From Bacteroidales bacterium UBA6244 (GTDB taxonomy: Bacteria > Bacteroidota > Bacteroidia > Bacteroidales > F082): a stretch of DNA of 13,683 nt. Where the stretch lies: the NCBI GenBank assembly GCA_002440885.1, contig DJVY01000161.1:1-13683 (forward strand), given 5' to 3'. The notes beneath the pieces are model-generated. The model did no database searches, was not told the DNA's origin, and saw nothing but the letters and a program-made list of their open reading frames with translations. A program made the position numbers and the translations under genes. Each line of letters begins with the position of its first letter. Position 1 is the first letter of the stretch. Positions 1-6,841 of the stretch are shown piece after piece.

Positions 1-844
1 TTCCGTTTCCCAGGTAAGCCGCCGCTCCGGCCGCATCACCGGGAGGCAGGGTGTACACTTCGCCAACCAGCATCCTGTCGTCGTATTGGTCGGCGATGGC
101 CCGTAGTTTCCGCACAATTTTATGCGACCGTTGTTGGTTGGCATTGTATTTCAGGTCCTGGAAAAATGGCAGCCTGAAGGTACGTGGGTTGTCACGGAAT
201 TTCTTGTCTTTTATGATCATGTTGATCACATCGAGGCGAAAACCATCGACCCCCAACCTGAACCAGTGGTGCATGATGCTATAAAAGATTTCCTGCACTT
301 CGTTGTTACGCCAGTTCAGGTCGGGTTGCTCTTTTAGGAACGAATGGAAATAATACTGTTCCGTTTTTTCGTCCCACTCCCATGCACTGCCACCGAAACT
401 ATTCTTCCAGTTGTTAGGCGGTCCGCCGTCGACTTTTTCTTTCCAGATATACCAATCGCGTTTCTCGTTTTTCGATGAAGAGCGCGACTCAAGAAACCAG
501 GGATGCAGGTGCGAGGTGTGGTTCAGTACCATGTCGAGAATTACTTTGATCCCCCGGTGGTGGGCTTCATCGAGCAGTGCGCAAAAGTCGTCCATCGTGC
601 CAAGCGATGGGTCGATGTCGAGGTAGTCGCGCACATCATAGCCAAAATCGTAATTTGGTGTTTCAAAAATGGGGGTGAGCCAGATGGCGTTGATGCCGAG
701 TTGTTTCAGGTAATCGAGTTTGGTAATTATTCCTCTGATGTCACCAATGCCATCGCTGTTGGAGTCGCAATAACTCCGGGTGTAAATCTGGTAGATGATG
801 CCTTGCTTCCACCAGGCCTGCCTGATTAGGGTATCTGTATTCAT
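1..844 (-). CDS. GH13 alpha-glucosidase, oligo-1,6-glucosidase-like (partial, C-terminus off the left edge)
   Basis: This is the N-terminal 281 residues of a family 13 glycoside hydrolase, an (alpha/beta)8-barrel enzyme that hydrolyses alpha-glucosidic bonds of short oligosaccharides. The start WWKQGIIYQIYTRSY and a calcium-type loop DSNSDGIGD (residues 27-35) are typical of the oligo-1,6-glucosidase group. Conserved region I is DMVLNHTS (104-111), region V is QPDLN (173-177), region II is GVDGFRLDV with nucleophile Asp205, and region III contains the acid/base Glu262. The residue after the nucleophile is Val206, which in characterised Bacillus oligo-1,6-glucosidases goes with preference for alpha-1,6 bonds; specificity here is inferred. 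No signal peptide is visible, so it is probably cytoplasmic. The ATG shares one base with the TGA of the upstream PHP-GT4 gene (TGATG), implying translational coupling. Family members are roughly 540-560 aa, so about half is missing. Confidence 0.93.
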   Translation of the reverse strand, partial: MNTDTLIRQAWWKQGIIYQIYTRSYCDSNSDGIGDIRGIITKLDYLKQLGINAIWLTPIFETPNYDFGYDVRDYLDIDPSLGTMDDFCALLDEAHHRGIKVILDMVLNHTSHLHPWFLESRSSSKNEKRDWYIWKEKVDGGPPNNWKNSFGGSAWEWDEKTEQYYFHSFLKEQPDLNWRNNEVQEIFYSIMHHWFRLGVDGFRLDVINMIIKDKKFRDNPRTFRLPFFQDLKYNANQQRSHKIVRKLRAIADQYDDRMLVGEVYTLPPGDAAGAAAYLGNG

Positions 845-3522
845 CATTCAGAAGATAATCCGGTGTCGGTAAGTAACTTGTTCATAATGAGCTCAGCGTT
901 GTAGTCGCCGGCGCGTTTTATGGCTGAGGCCCTCATTTTGGTATGGTGTTCAGGGGCATTTAGGTATTCAGCGGCTGCGACCGCGAACTCTTCTTTTGTT
1001 TTTACCAGAAATCCGTTTTTATTTTGCTGTATGATGTCTTTTGGTCCTTTGGTTTTGTAGGCCACTACGGGAAGTCCGCAGCTCATGGCTTCGAGCACAA
1101 CACAGCTGAAGGTGTCGAAACGGCTGGGCAGCAGGAGTATATCGGCATTGGAATATATATCGGGTAAACGGGTGTGGTCAACCCATCCCAAAAAAGTGGC
1201 TTCGGGAAGACGTTGTTTCAGGGTTTCTTCTTCCGGGCCTGCCCCCGCAAAAATCAGTTTGAATGTTATGCCGCTTTTTTTTATGCTCTCCGCAATATCC
1301 GGAATCTCCAGCACGCCTTTTTCCTTGCTTAATCTCCCTGCATAAACGATGGTGTTTGTTCTGGTCTTGTTCGTTTCTGCTTTGTTTTCAGTTGCTTTTG
1401 TCGGGGTGAATACGGGATCAGCCCAATGGGCGGTAAGTTTGATTTTTTTCGCGTTGATGTTCATCTGCTCACCTGAAAGCCATTTTTTGTGGTCGTTGTT
1501 CAACACGAATATCTGGTCGAACATCCCGTAGTAGCTTCTGAGCAAGCGTTTCATGCGGCTGGTGGCCTGCTCATCGAGTTTAAGGTTTTTGCGCGCAAAA
1601 GTCATCCAGTCGGTATGCATGTAAAAGTAGGCCGGAACGGTGTAGGCGTGTTTCAGGAAGAGCGCCACCAGTCCCATTGGCAGCTCGGTGGAAGTCATAA
1701 TCCGGTCATACTCGCCTTTTTGAAATATTTTGGTGATGGTACTCAGGTTTGGCATGCGTATAGGCTGTTGTTGATAAAACGGCAGGGTAAACACAGCGTC
1801 CGGTTTTATAACGATCAGGTTTTCGGCACTTTCCAGCATGTCGCTACACACCAGCAAGTCGATGGGCAGGTCGTGCATCCTGATGTGTTCTACCATGCTT
1901 TGGAGTACCATCGACACCCCGTTTTTATCCTCATAGGTGTCGGTGAGCCAGAGCATTCGCTTGGGATGTTTGTATTTATTCAGTTTGCGTGAAAAATTGT
2001 CCAACATCGGACGGGCATTGTACAGTACTTTTAAACTGGTGAAATGTGCCGCGAGCAGGAGGGAAGAGGCCAGAAAAGGAAACGAAAGCCCGTCGAGCAT
2101 GTCCCAAAGACCAACCCTGTTGGTTTGGTGGCTTTTATTCTTAGGTTTACTTTCTTTCTGAGGAAGATAGGAGCGCAAGGTGACGGGAATTTCAAATTTT
2201 TCAATGATCTGGTTTAGTGTCAAATCGTTCAGGTTCTTTTCAGGGTTCCACTTTTTTAGTTTTTTCTGTGTGCGTTTCCAAACCAGGCTGTCGAGTTGAC
2301 TTTGAATGGTGTGGAGCGCTTTGGTGTACTCTACATCCGACACATGTGGATTGGATATTTTGGCTTGGGCAATGTGGGTGGCCTGATCGAAAATGGGTTT
2401 GTAGTCTTTTGACACCAGCACGCGTTGTATCTTGCCTGGTTTATGTCCTGAAAAGGCCTGGTGGAATAGCTCGACAAACCGCATGGTGGTTTTATGGCGT
2501 TTAAGCTCTAAAAAGGCATTGGAGATAAACAGGCCAAGCATTTTATCCTGGTTGGTACCTTTGTGCAGCATCATCCTTAGCAGTCCCGGATCTTGGTAGT
2601 TGAGGGCAATCTGGCAAACGTAGTCTAAAAAGGCGATGTTAAGCTTCTCGTGGTTGTTGTGCGAGCCATAGGGTGCTGTGAGTCCGTTTTTTATGGCCTC
2701 TAAAGCCAGCACCGAAGTGGGCGTGTGCCGTCTTCTTTCAGCCAGATCAGGCACATGTAATAGTGTTCCCGAAAGTCCGGTAAAGATGCCCATGTGGCTG
2801 TCGGAACCTCCTGTTACGAATTTATTGTAGGGCTTCTCGCTGTAGTTGTATGGGTTGATACCAAAAATGCCGGCACGCTCATCCAGGTAGTCTGGCGTAA
2901 GTCCTTCGATCCAGGATTTCACCAACATGTTCTGCCAGGTGTCGCGTTGTCCGTTGATCACTTCAAATCGGCTGAATATAAGCGACATCTTGTCGAAAAA
3001 GGCCATGTCGGGAATGTGTTGCGGGCTGTAGTGATACAGCGGGTGTGCCCATACGGTTGGTATATCATTCGCCACAGCGAATTCCTGAAAGGCGTACACA
3101 TTTTTCCTTTTTTTGTTGAGCTGCACCTCCTGCTCAGGAGTAAATCCATAAGCCAGCACATGTATGCCGATGTTGAAATCGGACACCGTGCAGCTGAACT
3201 CAGCCGCTGTAAGCAGGTCGAACCCTTTGTCCTGCATGGCGTAGCACGAGCGGGCGTTGTTATGGTTGGTGATGGTAAAGGCATCACAACCGTTTTGCTT
3301 CAGGGTTTGAATTACTGTTTCAGTGGGCGTCCACGTTTCGGGAACTTTCATAATCCTGCCGAGAATTTCATCCGGTACATCGCTGTTGTAGTCATGGCAA
3401 TGCAGGTCCATGCGCAAAATTTCGTTGGCCGGAAATCGTGTTTGCTGTTTTTGTACAAAATCCGCGAATTCCGTTTGAAGTTCTGCTGAGAAGCTGCGCT
3501 GATGAAAGAAATGATAATCCAT
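844..3522 (-). CDS. PHP phosphoesterase-GT4 glycosyltransferase fusion protein
   Basis: This 892-aa protein joins two enzymes. The N-terminal PHP domain (about 35-290) has an apparently complete metal-binding set: HxH (His41, His43), Asp44, His87, Glu108, His121, His160 and a late DxH (Asp241, His243). PHP domains of this kind hydrolyse phosphoesters. The C-terminal part (about 520-892) is a GT-B fold family 4 glycosyltransferase: an acceptor-side Rossmann half with the glycine loop DTYEDKNGVS (528-537), then nucleotide-sugar binding YAGRLSKEKG (727-736), FAGAGPEE (758-765) and the EX7E-like segment Asp803...Glu811 followed by AMSCGLPVVAY. The first acidic residue is Asp rather than Glu. About 220 residues between the domains match nothing I recognise; residues 476-495 are hydrophobic and could touch the membrane. 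ATG start; it overlaps the GH13 gene by one base. Substrates are unknown. A synthase plus phosphatase acting in sequence is one inference from the fusion. Confidence 0.9.
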   Translation of the reverse strand: MDYHFFHQRSFSAELQTEFADFVQKQQTRFPANEILRMDLHCHDYNSDVPDEILGRIMKVPETWTPTETVIQTLKQNGCDAFTITNHNNARSCYAMQDKGFDLLTAAEFSCTVSDFNIGIHVLAYGFTPEQEVQLNKKRKNVYAFQEFAVANDIPTVWAHPLYHYSPQHIPDMAFFDKMSLIFSRFEVINGQRDTWQNMLVKSWIEGLTPDYLDERAGIFGINPYNYSEKPYNKFVTGGSDSHMGIFTGLSGTLLHVPDLAERRRHTPTSVLALEAIKNGLTAPYGSHNNHEKLNIAFLDYVCQIALNYQDPGLLRMMLHKGTNQDKMLGLFISNAFLELKRHKTTMRFVELFHQAFSGHKPGKIQRVLVSKDYKPIFDQATHIAQAKISNPHVSDVEYTKALHTIQSQLDSLVWKRTQKKLKKWNPEKNLNDLTLNQIIEKFEIPVTLRSYLPQKESKPKNKSHQTNRVGLWDMLDGLSFPFLASSLLLAAHFTSLKVLYNARPMLDNFSRKLNKYKHPKRMLWLTDTYEDKNGVSMVLQSMVEHIRMHDLPIDLLVCSDMLESAENLIVIKPDAVFTLPFYQQQPIRMPNLSTITKIFQKGEYDRIMTSTELPMGLVALFLKHAYTVPAYFYMHTDWMTFARKNLKLDEQATSRMKRLLRSYYGMFDQIFVLNNDHKKWLSGEQMNINAKKIKLTAHWADPVFTPTKATENKAETNKTRTNTIVYAGRLSKEKGVLEIPDIAESIKKSGITFKLIFAGAGPEEETLKQRLPEATFLGWVDHTRLPDIYSNADILLLPSRFDTFSCVVLEAMSCGLPVVAYKTKGPKDIIQQNKNGFLVKTKEEFAVAAAEYLNAPEHHTKMRASAIKRAGDYNAELIMNKLLTDTGLSSE

Positions 3523-3614
3523 TTACCGATGTGTTTAATTAATCGGCTAAGCTCGCCCTTTAATATTAGCAGAAGGTAAAGTGTGGGTTAAATTAATGTG
3601 ATGTAAAAGAGGTG

Positions 3615-3666
3615 CTTATAAAAAATCCACTCACCGAAAAGAGCTTCCTTTCCGATGAATGGATTT
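3615..3666 (-). terminator. Rho-independent terminator of the cyd operon
   Basis: On the minus-strand transcript, 3666-3648 pairs with 3641-3623 in a continuous 19-bp stem with a 6-nt loop (3647-3642). Three of the pairs are G-U wobbles. The stem runs into a U-rich tract (U6 at 3625-3620, then AUAAG). On the plus strand the same wobble positions become C-A or A-C mismatches, so the hairpin is good only in the direction of the cyd genes. It lies 24 bases past the stop of the 39-codon ORF, so that ORF falls inside the cyd transcript, and it separates this operon from the PHP-GT4 gene. Confidence 0.85.
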
Positions 3667-3689
3667 ATGATTAACGAGACCTGACTATT

Positions 3690-3809
3690 TTAGCCTTCTC
3701 CCAGACTTCCCCGTTTTTCAAGGCGTTGCAGTGCCCAAACGGTTATTTTGTAGTTAACCCAGATGAAAACGGGCCAGCTAATGAACCAAATTATTTCAGA
3801 TGTATACAT
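3690..3809 (-). CDS. 39-aa single-span membrane protein downstream of cydB; candidate small bd-oxidase subunit
   Basis: This short ORF starts with ATG at 3809-3807 and ends with TAA at 3692-3690. It begins 27 nt after the cydB stop, is preceded by a purine-rich AAAGAAGAAAA stretch that could serve as ribosome binding site, and ends just before the terminator. The peptide starts MYTSEIIWFISWPVFIWVNY and has one predicted membrane segment (about residues 6-26), four tryptophans at 8, 12, 17 and 25, and a charged tail (QRLEKRG). Size, position after cydB and a Trp-rich single helix recall the small bd-oxidase subunits CydX (Proteobacteria) and CydS (Geobacillus), but I see no clear sequence match to either. 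A role as accessory subunit is inferred. The alternative is a chance ORF; the spacing, start site and amphipathic composition argue against that. Confidence 0.7.
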   Translation of the reverse strand: MYTSEIIWFISWPVFIWVNYKITVWALQRLEKRGSLGEG

Positions 3810-3836
3810 AGTTTTCTTCTTTTAAGTGGTTAGATG

Positions 3837-4994
3837 TTAATAGGCATGGGTATCGTCTTCCATTTCCTTGGCGGTGATGGATTTTTTGTTGAGCGAACGC
3901 CATGCGTACCAGATATAGGCCAGAACGAATGGAACCAGCAACGACACATAACTCATGGCTACCAGCGTATACTTGCTGCTCGAAGCGTTTTCGATGGTGA
4001 GAGAGCTTTGTAAATCGCTGATGCTGGGGTAAAAGCAGGTGTTGTTGAGGCCCACCAACAGAAAGAGTGCAAACACGGTAAGCACCGTTCCCAATCCTGT
4101 GATCCAGATGCCCTTGCTGCCACATTCCTTGAAATGAAATCCTGCCCTGTAAATGCCAAGCAACACCATGATGACTCCTAACAGCAGGATGATCGTGTTT
4201 ACAGGCATTTCAATCAGGTTGTTGAAGTATTTGTAAGGAACCAGGCTCACCTCTTTTGTTACAGGATCGTATCCAAACCCATCGATCAACAGGATGTTGA
4301 CGAGGAAGAAAAGAAAGAACACCAAAAACAAAGCGGCGTTGGTAAGCAATTTCTTGTGGGCTCTTTCGAGGAGGGTAGCGTCGTTGATGTTGTTAAAAAA
4401 GTAAAGGATGCCCAACACCCGCGAGAGGAAAAATACACCCAACCCCAGCGATAAGTTGATGAAGGTGGCATAACGGGTAAAATCGAAAGCAAGCTCTAAT
4501 CCACGCCACGGGCTCATCCAATGCGATTGGTTCATGTTGTTGACCATGAAATCGGAACCGGTGAAAAAGGTGGCTACGGCTGTTCCAATTAGGATTGTTC
4601 CAAGAAATCCATTGAGGAAAAGAAAAGTTTCATAGGTTTTTGCTCCCAGAAAATTATTCTTCTTGGTACGGTATTCGTACGAAACAGCCTGAATAATAAA
4701 GGCAAAGAGGATTAGCATCCAAACCCAGTAAGCTCCGCCAAAGCTGGTGGAATAGAACAAAGGGAAGGAAGCAAAGGCAGCTCCGCCAAAGGTGACCAGC
4801 GTGGTAAAGGTGAGGTCCCATTTGCGTCCGAGTGAGTTAACGAGCATCTTGATTTCGTTGTCGGTTTTCCCCAGACAGCGAATCATGGTTTGGCCGCCCT
4901 GGACAAAAAACATGAACACCAGCAGTGCGCCCAATAGCGAAACGATGGCCCACCAATATTGCTGTAATGCCAGATATGATAAGTTTTCAAACAT
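3837..4994 (-). CDS. cydB: Cytochrome bd ubiquinol oxidase subunit II
   Basis: This 385-aa polytopic membrane protein partners CydA in the bd quinol oxidase, which reduces O2 to water with quinol electrons without pumping protons. E. coli CydB is 379 aa. Recognisable segments are FVQGGQTMIRCLGKTDNE (30-47), NSLGRKWD (53-60) and the FGGAAFASFPLFYSTSFGG stretch that follows. The proteobacterial WDGNEVW motif keeps only its Trp-Asp (Trp59, Asp60); the rest reads LTFTTLV, as I recall from Bacteroides CydB sequences. The ATG lies 2 nt after the cydA stop (TAA TC ATG), so the two are almost certainly co-translated. A 39-codon ORF and the operon terminator follow. The tail is hydrophilic and acidic (KEMEDDTHAY). 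Confidence 0.95.
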   Translation of the reverse strand: MFENLSYLALQQYWWAIVSLLGALLVFMFFVQGGQTMIRCLGKTDNEIKMLVNSLGRKWDLTFTTLVTFGGAAFASFPLFYSTSFGGAYWVWMLILFAFIIQAVSYEYRTKKNNFLGAKTYETFLFLNGFLGTILIGTAVATFFTGSDFMVNNMNQSHWMSPWRGLELAFDFTRYATFINLSLGLGVFFLSRVLGILYFFNNINDATLLERAHKKLLTNAALFLVFFLFFLVNILLIDGFGYDPVTKEVSLVPYKYFNNLIEMPVNTIILLLGVIMVLLGIYRAGFHFKECGSKGIWITGLGTVLTVFALFLLVGLNNTCFYPSISDLQSSLTIENASSSKYTLVAMSYVSLLVPFVLAYIWYAWRSLNKKSITAKEMEDDTHAY

Positions 4995-4996
4995 GA

Positions 4997-6541
4997 TTAG
5001 TGTCCTCCTTCATTTTTTGATTGCGAAACAATCTGTGAAACCATAATTTTTATTTCTGCGATGAGCAGTACCGTAAAGGTGATGGCGAAGATCCAGAAAG
5101 TGGTCATGACGGCACCTTTATCGATATTTGAGACGGCACTCAAGGTAGGCATCAAATCCTGAACTACCCAGGGTTGGCGTCCTAACTCGGCCACTATCCA
5201 TCCGGCTTGTGAAGCGATGTAAGCCAGGGGGATCGTCCACAAGGCCACATAAAGCACCCACCTCACTTTTTCTATTTTCTTGCGGAAGATTAACACCAAA
5301 ATGACGATAAACAGGATCAGAAAATGCATGCCCAGACCAACCATGAGATGAAACGAGTAAAACGTGAGTGGCACATGTGGAATCAGACTGTGCGGGTCAT
5401 CGTAATAGCCGTAACCGAAATAGGCGTAATTGGCCTTGAACAGTTTCAGGTTTACATCGGCAGTGGCCTGATCTTTTGCTTCAAGGGCAGTCTTGTAATC
5501 GCTGAGGGCTTGTATCGCAATTTTACCCTTTTCAATTTTCTCGTAGTACGACATCAGCCCGTGTTCTTCATTGCCATGTACCAGGTCGCGAATGCCCGGA
5601 ACAAAAGCGTTGGGGTTTAAAGCCGCCATATACGAAAGAAGGTTAGGTATTTCCAGTTTAAAGGCAAAGCGCTCTAAGTTGGGGTTCTGTGGGTCGGGGA
5701 GTTGCTTCATCAGTCCGATCACTACCAGCGGTGCATTGGTTTCGCCATCGTACAGGCCTTCCATGGCTGCAAACTTCATGGGTTGGGTGCGGAATACTTC
5801 TCTGGCCGATTCGTCACCGGTGAGGATCAGGTAAAAAGACGATAAGAGGCCAAATACAGCACCGATCACCATGCTTCTCTTGGCGAAGATTACATTTCTT
5901 TTTTTGATTAAAAACCAGGCACTTACGCCTACCACAAATACAGCCGACAGCACATAACCTGAGGAGATGGTGTGGAGGAATTTGTTGATGGCGGTGGGGG
6001 AGAAGAGCACGTCCCAAAAGTTGAGCATCTCGTTGCGGGCGGTATCAGGATTAAACTGCATGCCCACAGGGTTTTGCATCCAGGCGTTGGCTACTAAAAT
6101 CCAAAGCGCCGACAGGTTCGACCCGATGGCTACCAACCACGCCGAAAGCAGGTGGAATCCGGGTTTTACACGTCCCCATCCAAAAAACAAAATGGCGATA
6201 AAAGTGGATTCGAGGAAAAAGGCCATGATGCCTTCGATGGCCAGCGGTGCTCCAAAAATGTCGCCAACAAACCAACTGTAGTTCGACCAGTTGGTTCCGA
6301 ATTCAAATTCCAGAATAATGCCTGTGGCCACGCCAATAGCGAAGTTGATGCCAAAGAGGGTCATCCAGAATTTGGTAATCTTTTTCCAGAGTTCGTCTCC
6401 GGTTTTTACGTAAATGGTCATCATGATGGCTACGATAAAACTGAGCCCCAGCGTGAGCGGGACAAAAATCCAGTGATACATAGCCGTCAGGGCAAATTGC
6501 GCCCGCGACCAATCGATAAGCGCAAGGTCAAATTGTTCCAT
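4997..6541 (-). CDS. cydA: Cytochrome bd ubiquinol oxidase subunit I
   Basis: This 514-aa subunit carries the haems and oxidises quinol in the cytoplasmic membrane. The start aligns closely with E. coli CydA (LDWSRAQFALTAMYH-type N-terminus). Haem ligands can be placed: His23 (E. coli His19), His190 in NKFLHTISSGYV (His186) and Met400 in FYSFHLMVG (Met393). Glu103 and Glu111 in AIEGIMAFFLEST match Glu99 and Glu107, and GWIVAELGRQPW holds Glu452 (Glu445) and the conserved GRQPW. The segment between GDES (242-245) and PHVPL (388-392) is the periplasmic quinol-binding loop. Overall length near the 522 aa of E. coli CydA suggests the long Q-loop form. The gene starts 4 nt after the DUF4492 stop and ends 2 nt before cydB. 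Low-oxygen induction is likely from family knowledge but is not shown by the sequence. Confidence 0.97.
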   Translation of the reverse strand: MEQFDLALIDWSRAQFALTAMYHWIFVPLTLGLSFIVAIMMTIYVKTGDELWKKITKFWMTLFGINFAIGVATGIILEFEFGTNWSNYSWFVGDIFGAPLAIEGIMAFFLESTFIAILFFGWGRVKPGFHLLSAWLVAIGSNLSALWILVANAWMQNPVGMQFNPDTARNEMLNFWDVLFSPTAINKFLHTISSGYVLSAVFVVGVSAWFLIKKRNVIFAKRSMVIGAVFGLLSSFYLILTGDESAREVFRTQPMKFAAMEGLYDGETNAPLVVIGLMKQLPDPQNPNLERFAFKLEIPNLLSYMAALNPNAFVPGIRDLVHGNEEHGLMSYYEKIEKGKIAIQALSDYKTALEAKDQATADVNLKLFKANYAYFGYGYYDDPHSLIPHVPLTFYSFHLMVGLGMHFLILFIVILVLIFRKKIEKVRWVLYVALWTIPLAYIASQAGWIVAELGRQPWVVQDLMPTLSAVSNIDKGAVMTTFWIFAITFTVLLIAEIKIMVSQIVSQSKNEGGH

Positions 6542-6545
6542 AGAG

Positions 6546-6758
6546 TTACTTTTTATTAATTAATTGTTCCAATACATAGTCGCTGCGTTCTTCATCGGTA
6601 GAAAAATTGGTTTGTAAAAAATTGGGGAAGAAGAAGAGCTTCAAAATGGCAAACATGATAAATAATTTGATGAATATGATCAGCCACAACTGTTTACCTA
6701 CAGTCATGCGCCTGAATCCATCCCGATAAAAGTAGAATATGCGGTGAAAAATAGTCAT
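6546..6758 (-). CDS. DUF4492 family small membrane protein upstream of cydA
   Basis: This 70-aa protein has one hydrophobic segment (about residues 23-44, LWLIIFIKLFIMFAILKLFF) between a basic N-terminus (FYFYRDGFRRMTVGKQ) and a polar tail (STDEERSDYVLEQLINKK). The YRDGFRxMTxGKxLW pattern and its place directly before cydA fit DUF4492, a family I know from Bacteroidota genomes beside cytochrome bd genes. The basic N-terminus and positive-inside rule suggest the N-terminus is cytoplasmic. It is the first gene of the cyd operon, 4 nt ahead of cydA. Its biochemical role is unknown; an assembly or stability factor for the bd oxidase is inferred from linkage alone. There is no Shine-Dalgarno sequence; the ATG is the first in frame after the promoter. 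Confidence 0.9.
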   Translation of the reverse strand: MTIFHRIFYFYRDGFRRMTVGKQLWLIIFIKLFIMFAILKLFFFPNFLQTNFSTDEERSDYVLEQLINKK

Positions 6759-6784
6759 CTGGCAGTAATTAAATTTTAAGTATC

Positions 6785-6813
6785 CAAATATATGATTTAT
6801 TGTATAGTTAAAA
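6785..6813 (-). promoter_or_regulatory. Bacteroidota-type promoter for the cyd operon
   Basis: Reading the minus strand, TATATTTG (6792-6785) matches the Bacteroidota -7 consensus TAnnTTTG exactly. A TTTT at 6813-6810 stands 17 bases upstream and could be a degenerate -33 element (consensus TTTG), although the spacing is slightly short. Initiation just downstream would give a leader of roughly 20 nt before the DUF4492 ATG at 6758. The site lies in the only gap between ctaB and the cyd genes. This supports separate transcription of the two oxidases. Confidence 0.55.
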
Positions 6814-6827
6814 CTTAATGCCGTTGT

Positions 6828-6841
6828 TTTTTTGCAAAAAA
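6828..6841. promoter_or_regulatory. AT-rich perfect palindrome upstream of the cyd promoter
   Basis: TTTTTTGCAAAAAA is a 14-bp perfect palindrome centred about 45 bp upstream of the -7 box of the cyd promoter. Its position suits an activator or repressor dimer site for oxygen or redox control, but it does not match an FNR/CRP half-site pattern (TTGAT-N4-ATCAA). A-tracts also bend DNA, so a purely structural role is possible. The call rests on symmetry and position only. Confidence 0.3.

Noticed and set aside
2794..3489. 231-codon open frame on the plus strand opposite the PHP domain
   Set aside because: It lies wholly antisense to a gene with conserved catalytic motifs, and its translation has no recognisable domain; it is a shadow of codon bias.
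3523..3549. Small hairpin (CCGAT...ATCGG) just before the PHP-GT4 start codon
   Set aside because: The stem is only five pairs with an AT-rich loop; it could affect initiation but is too weak to call. No clear -7/-33 promoter was found between 3523 and 3615 either.
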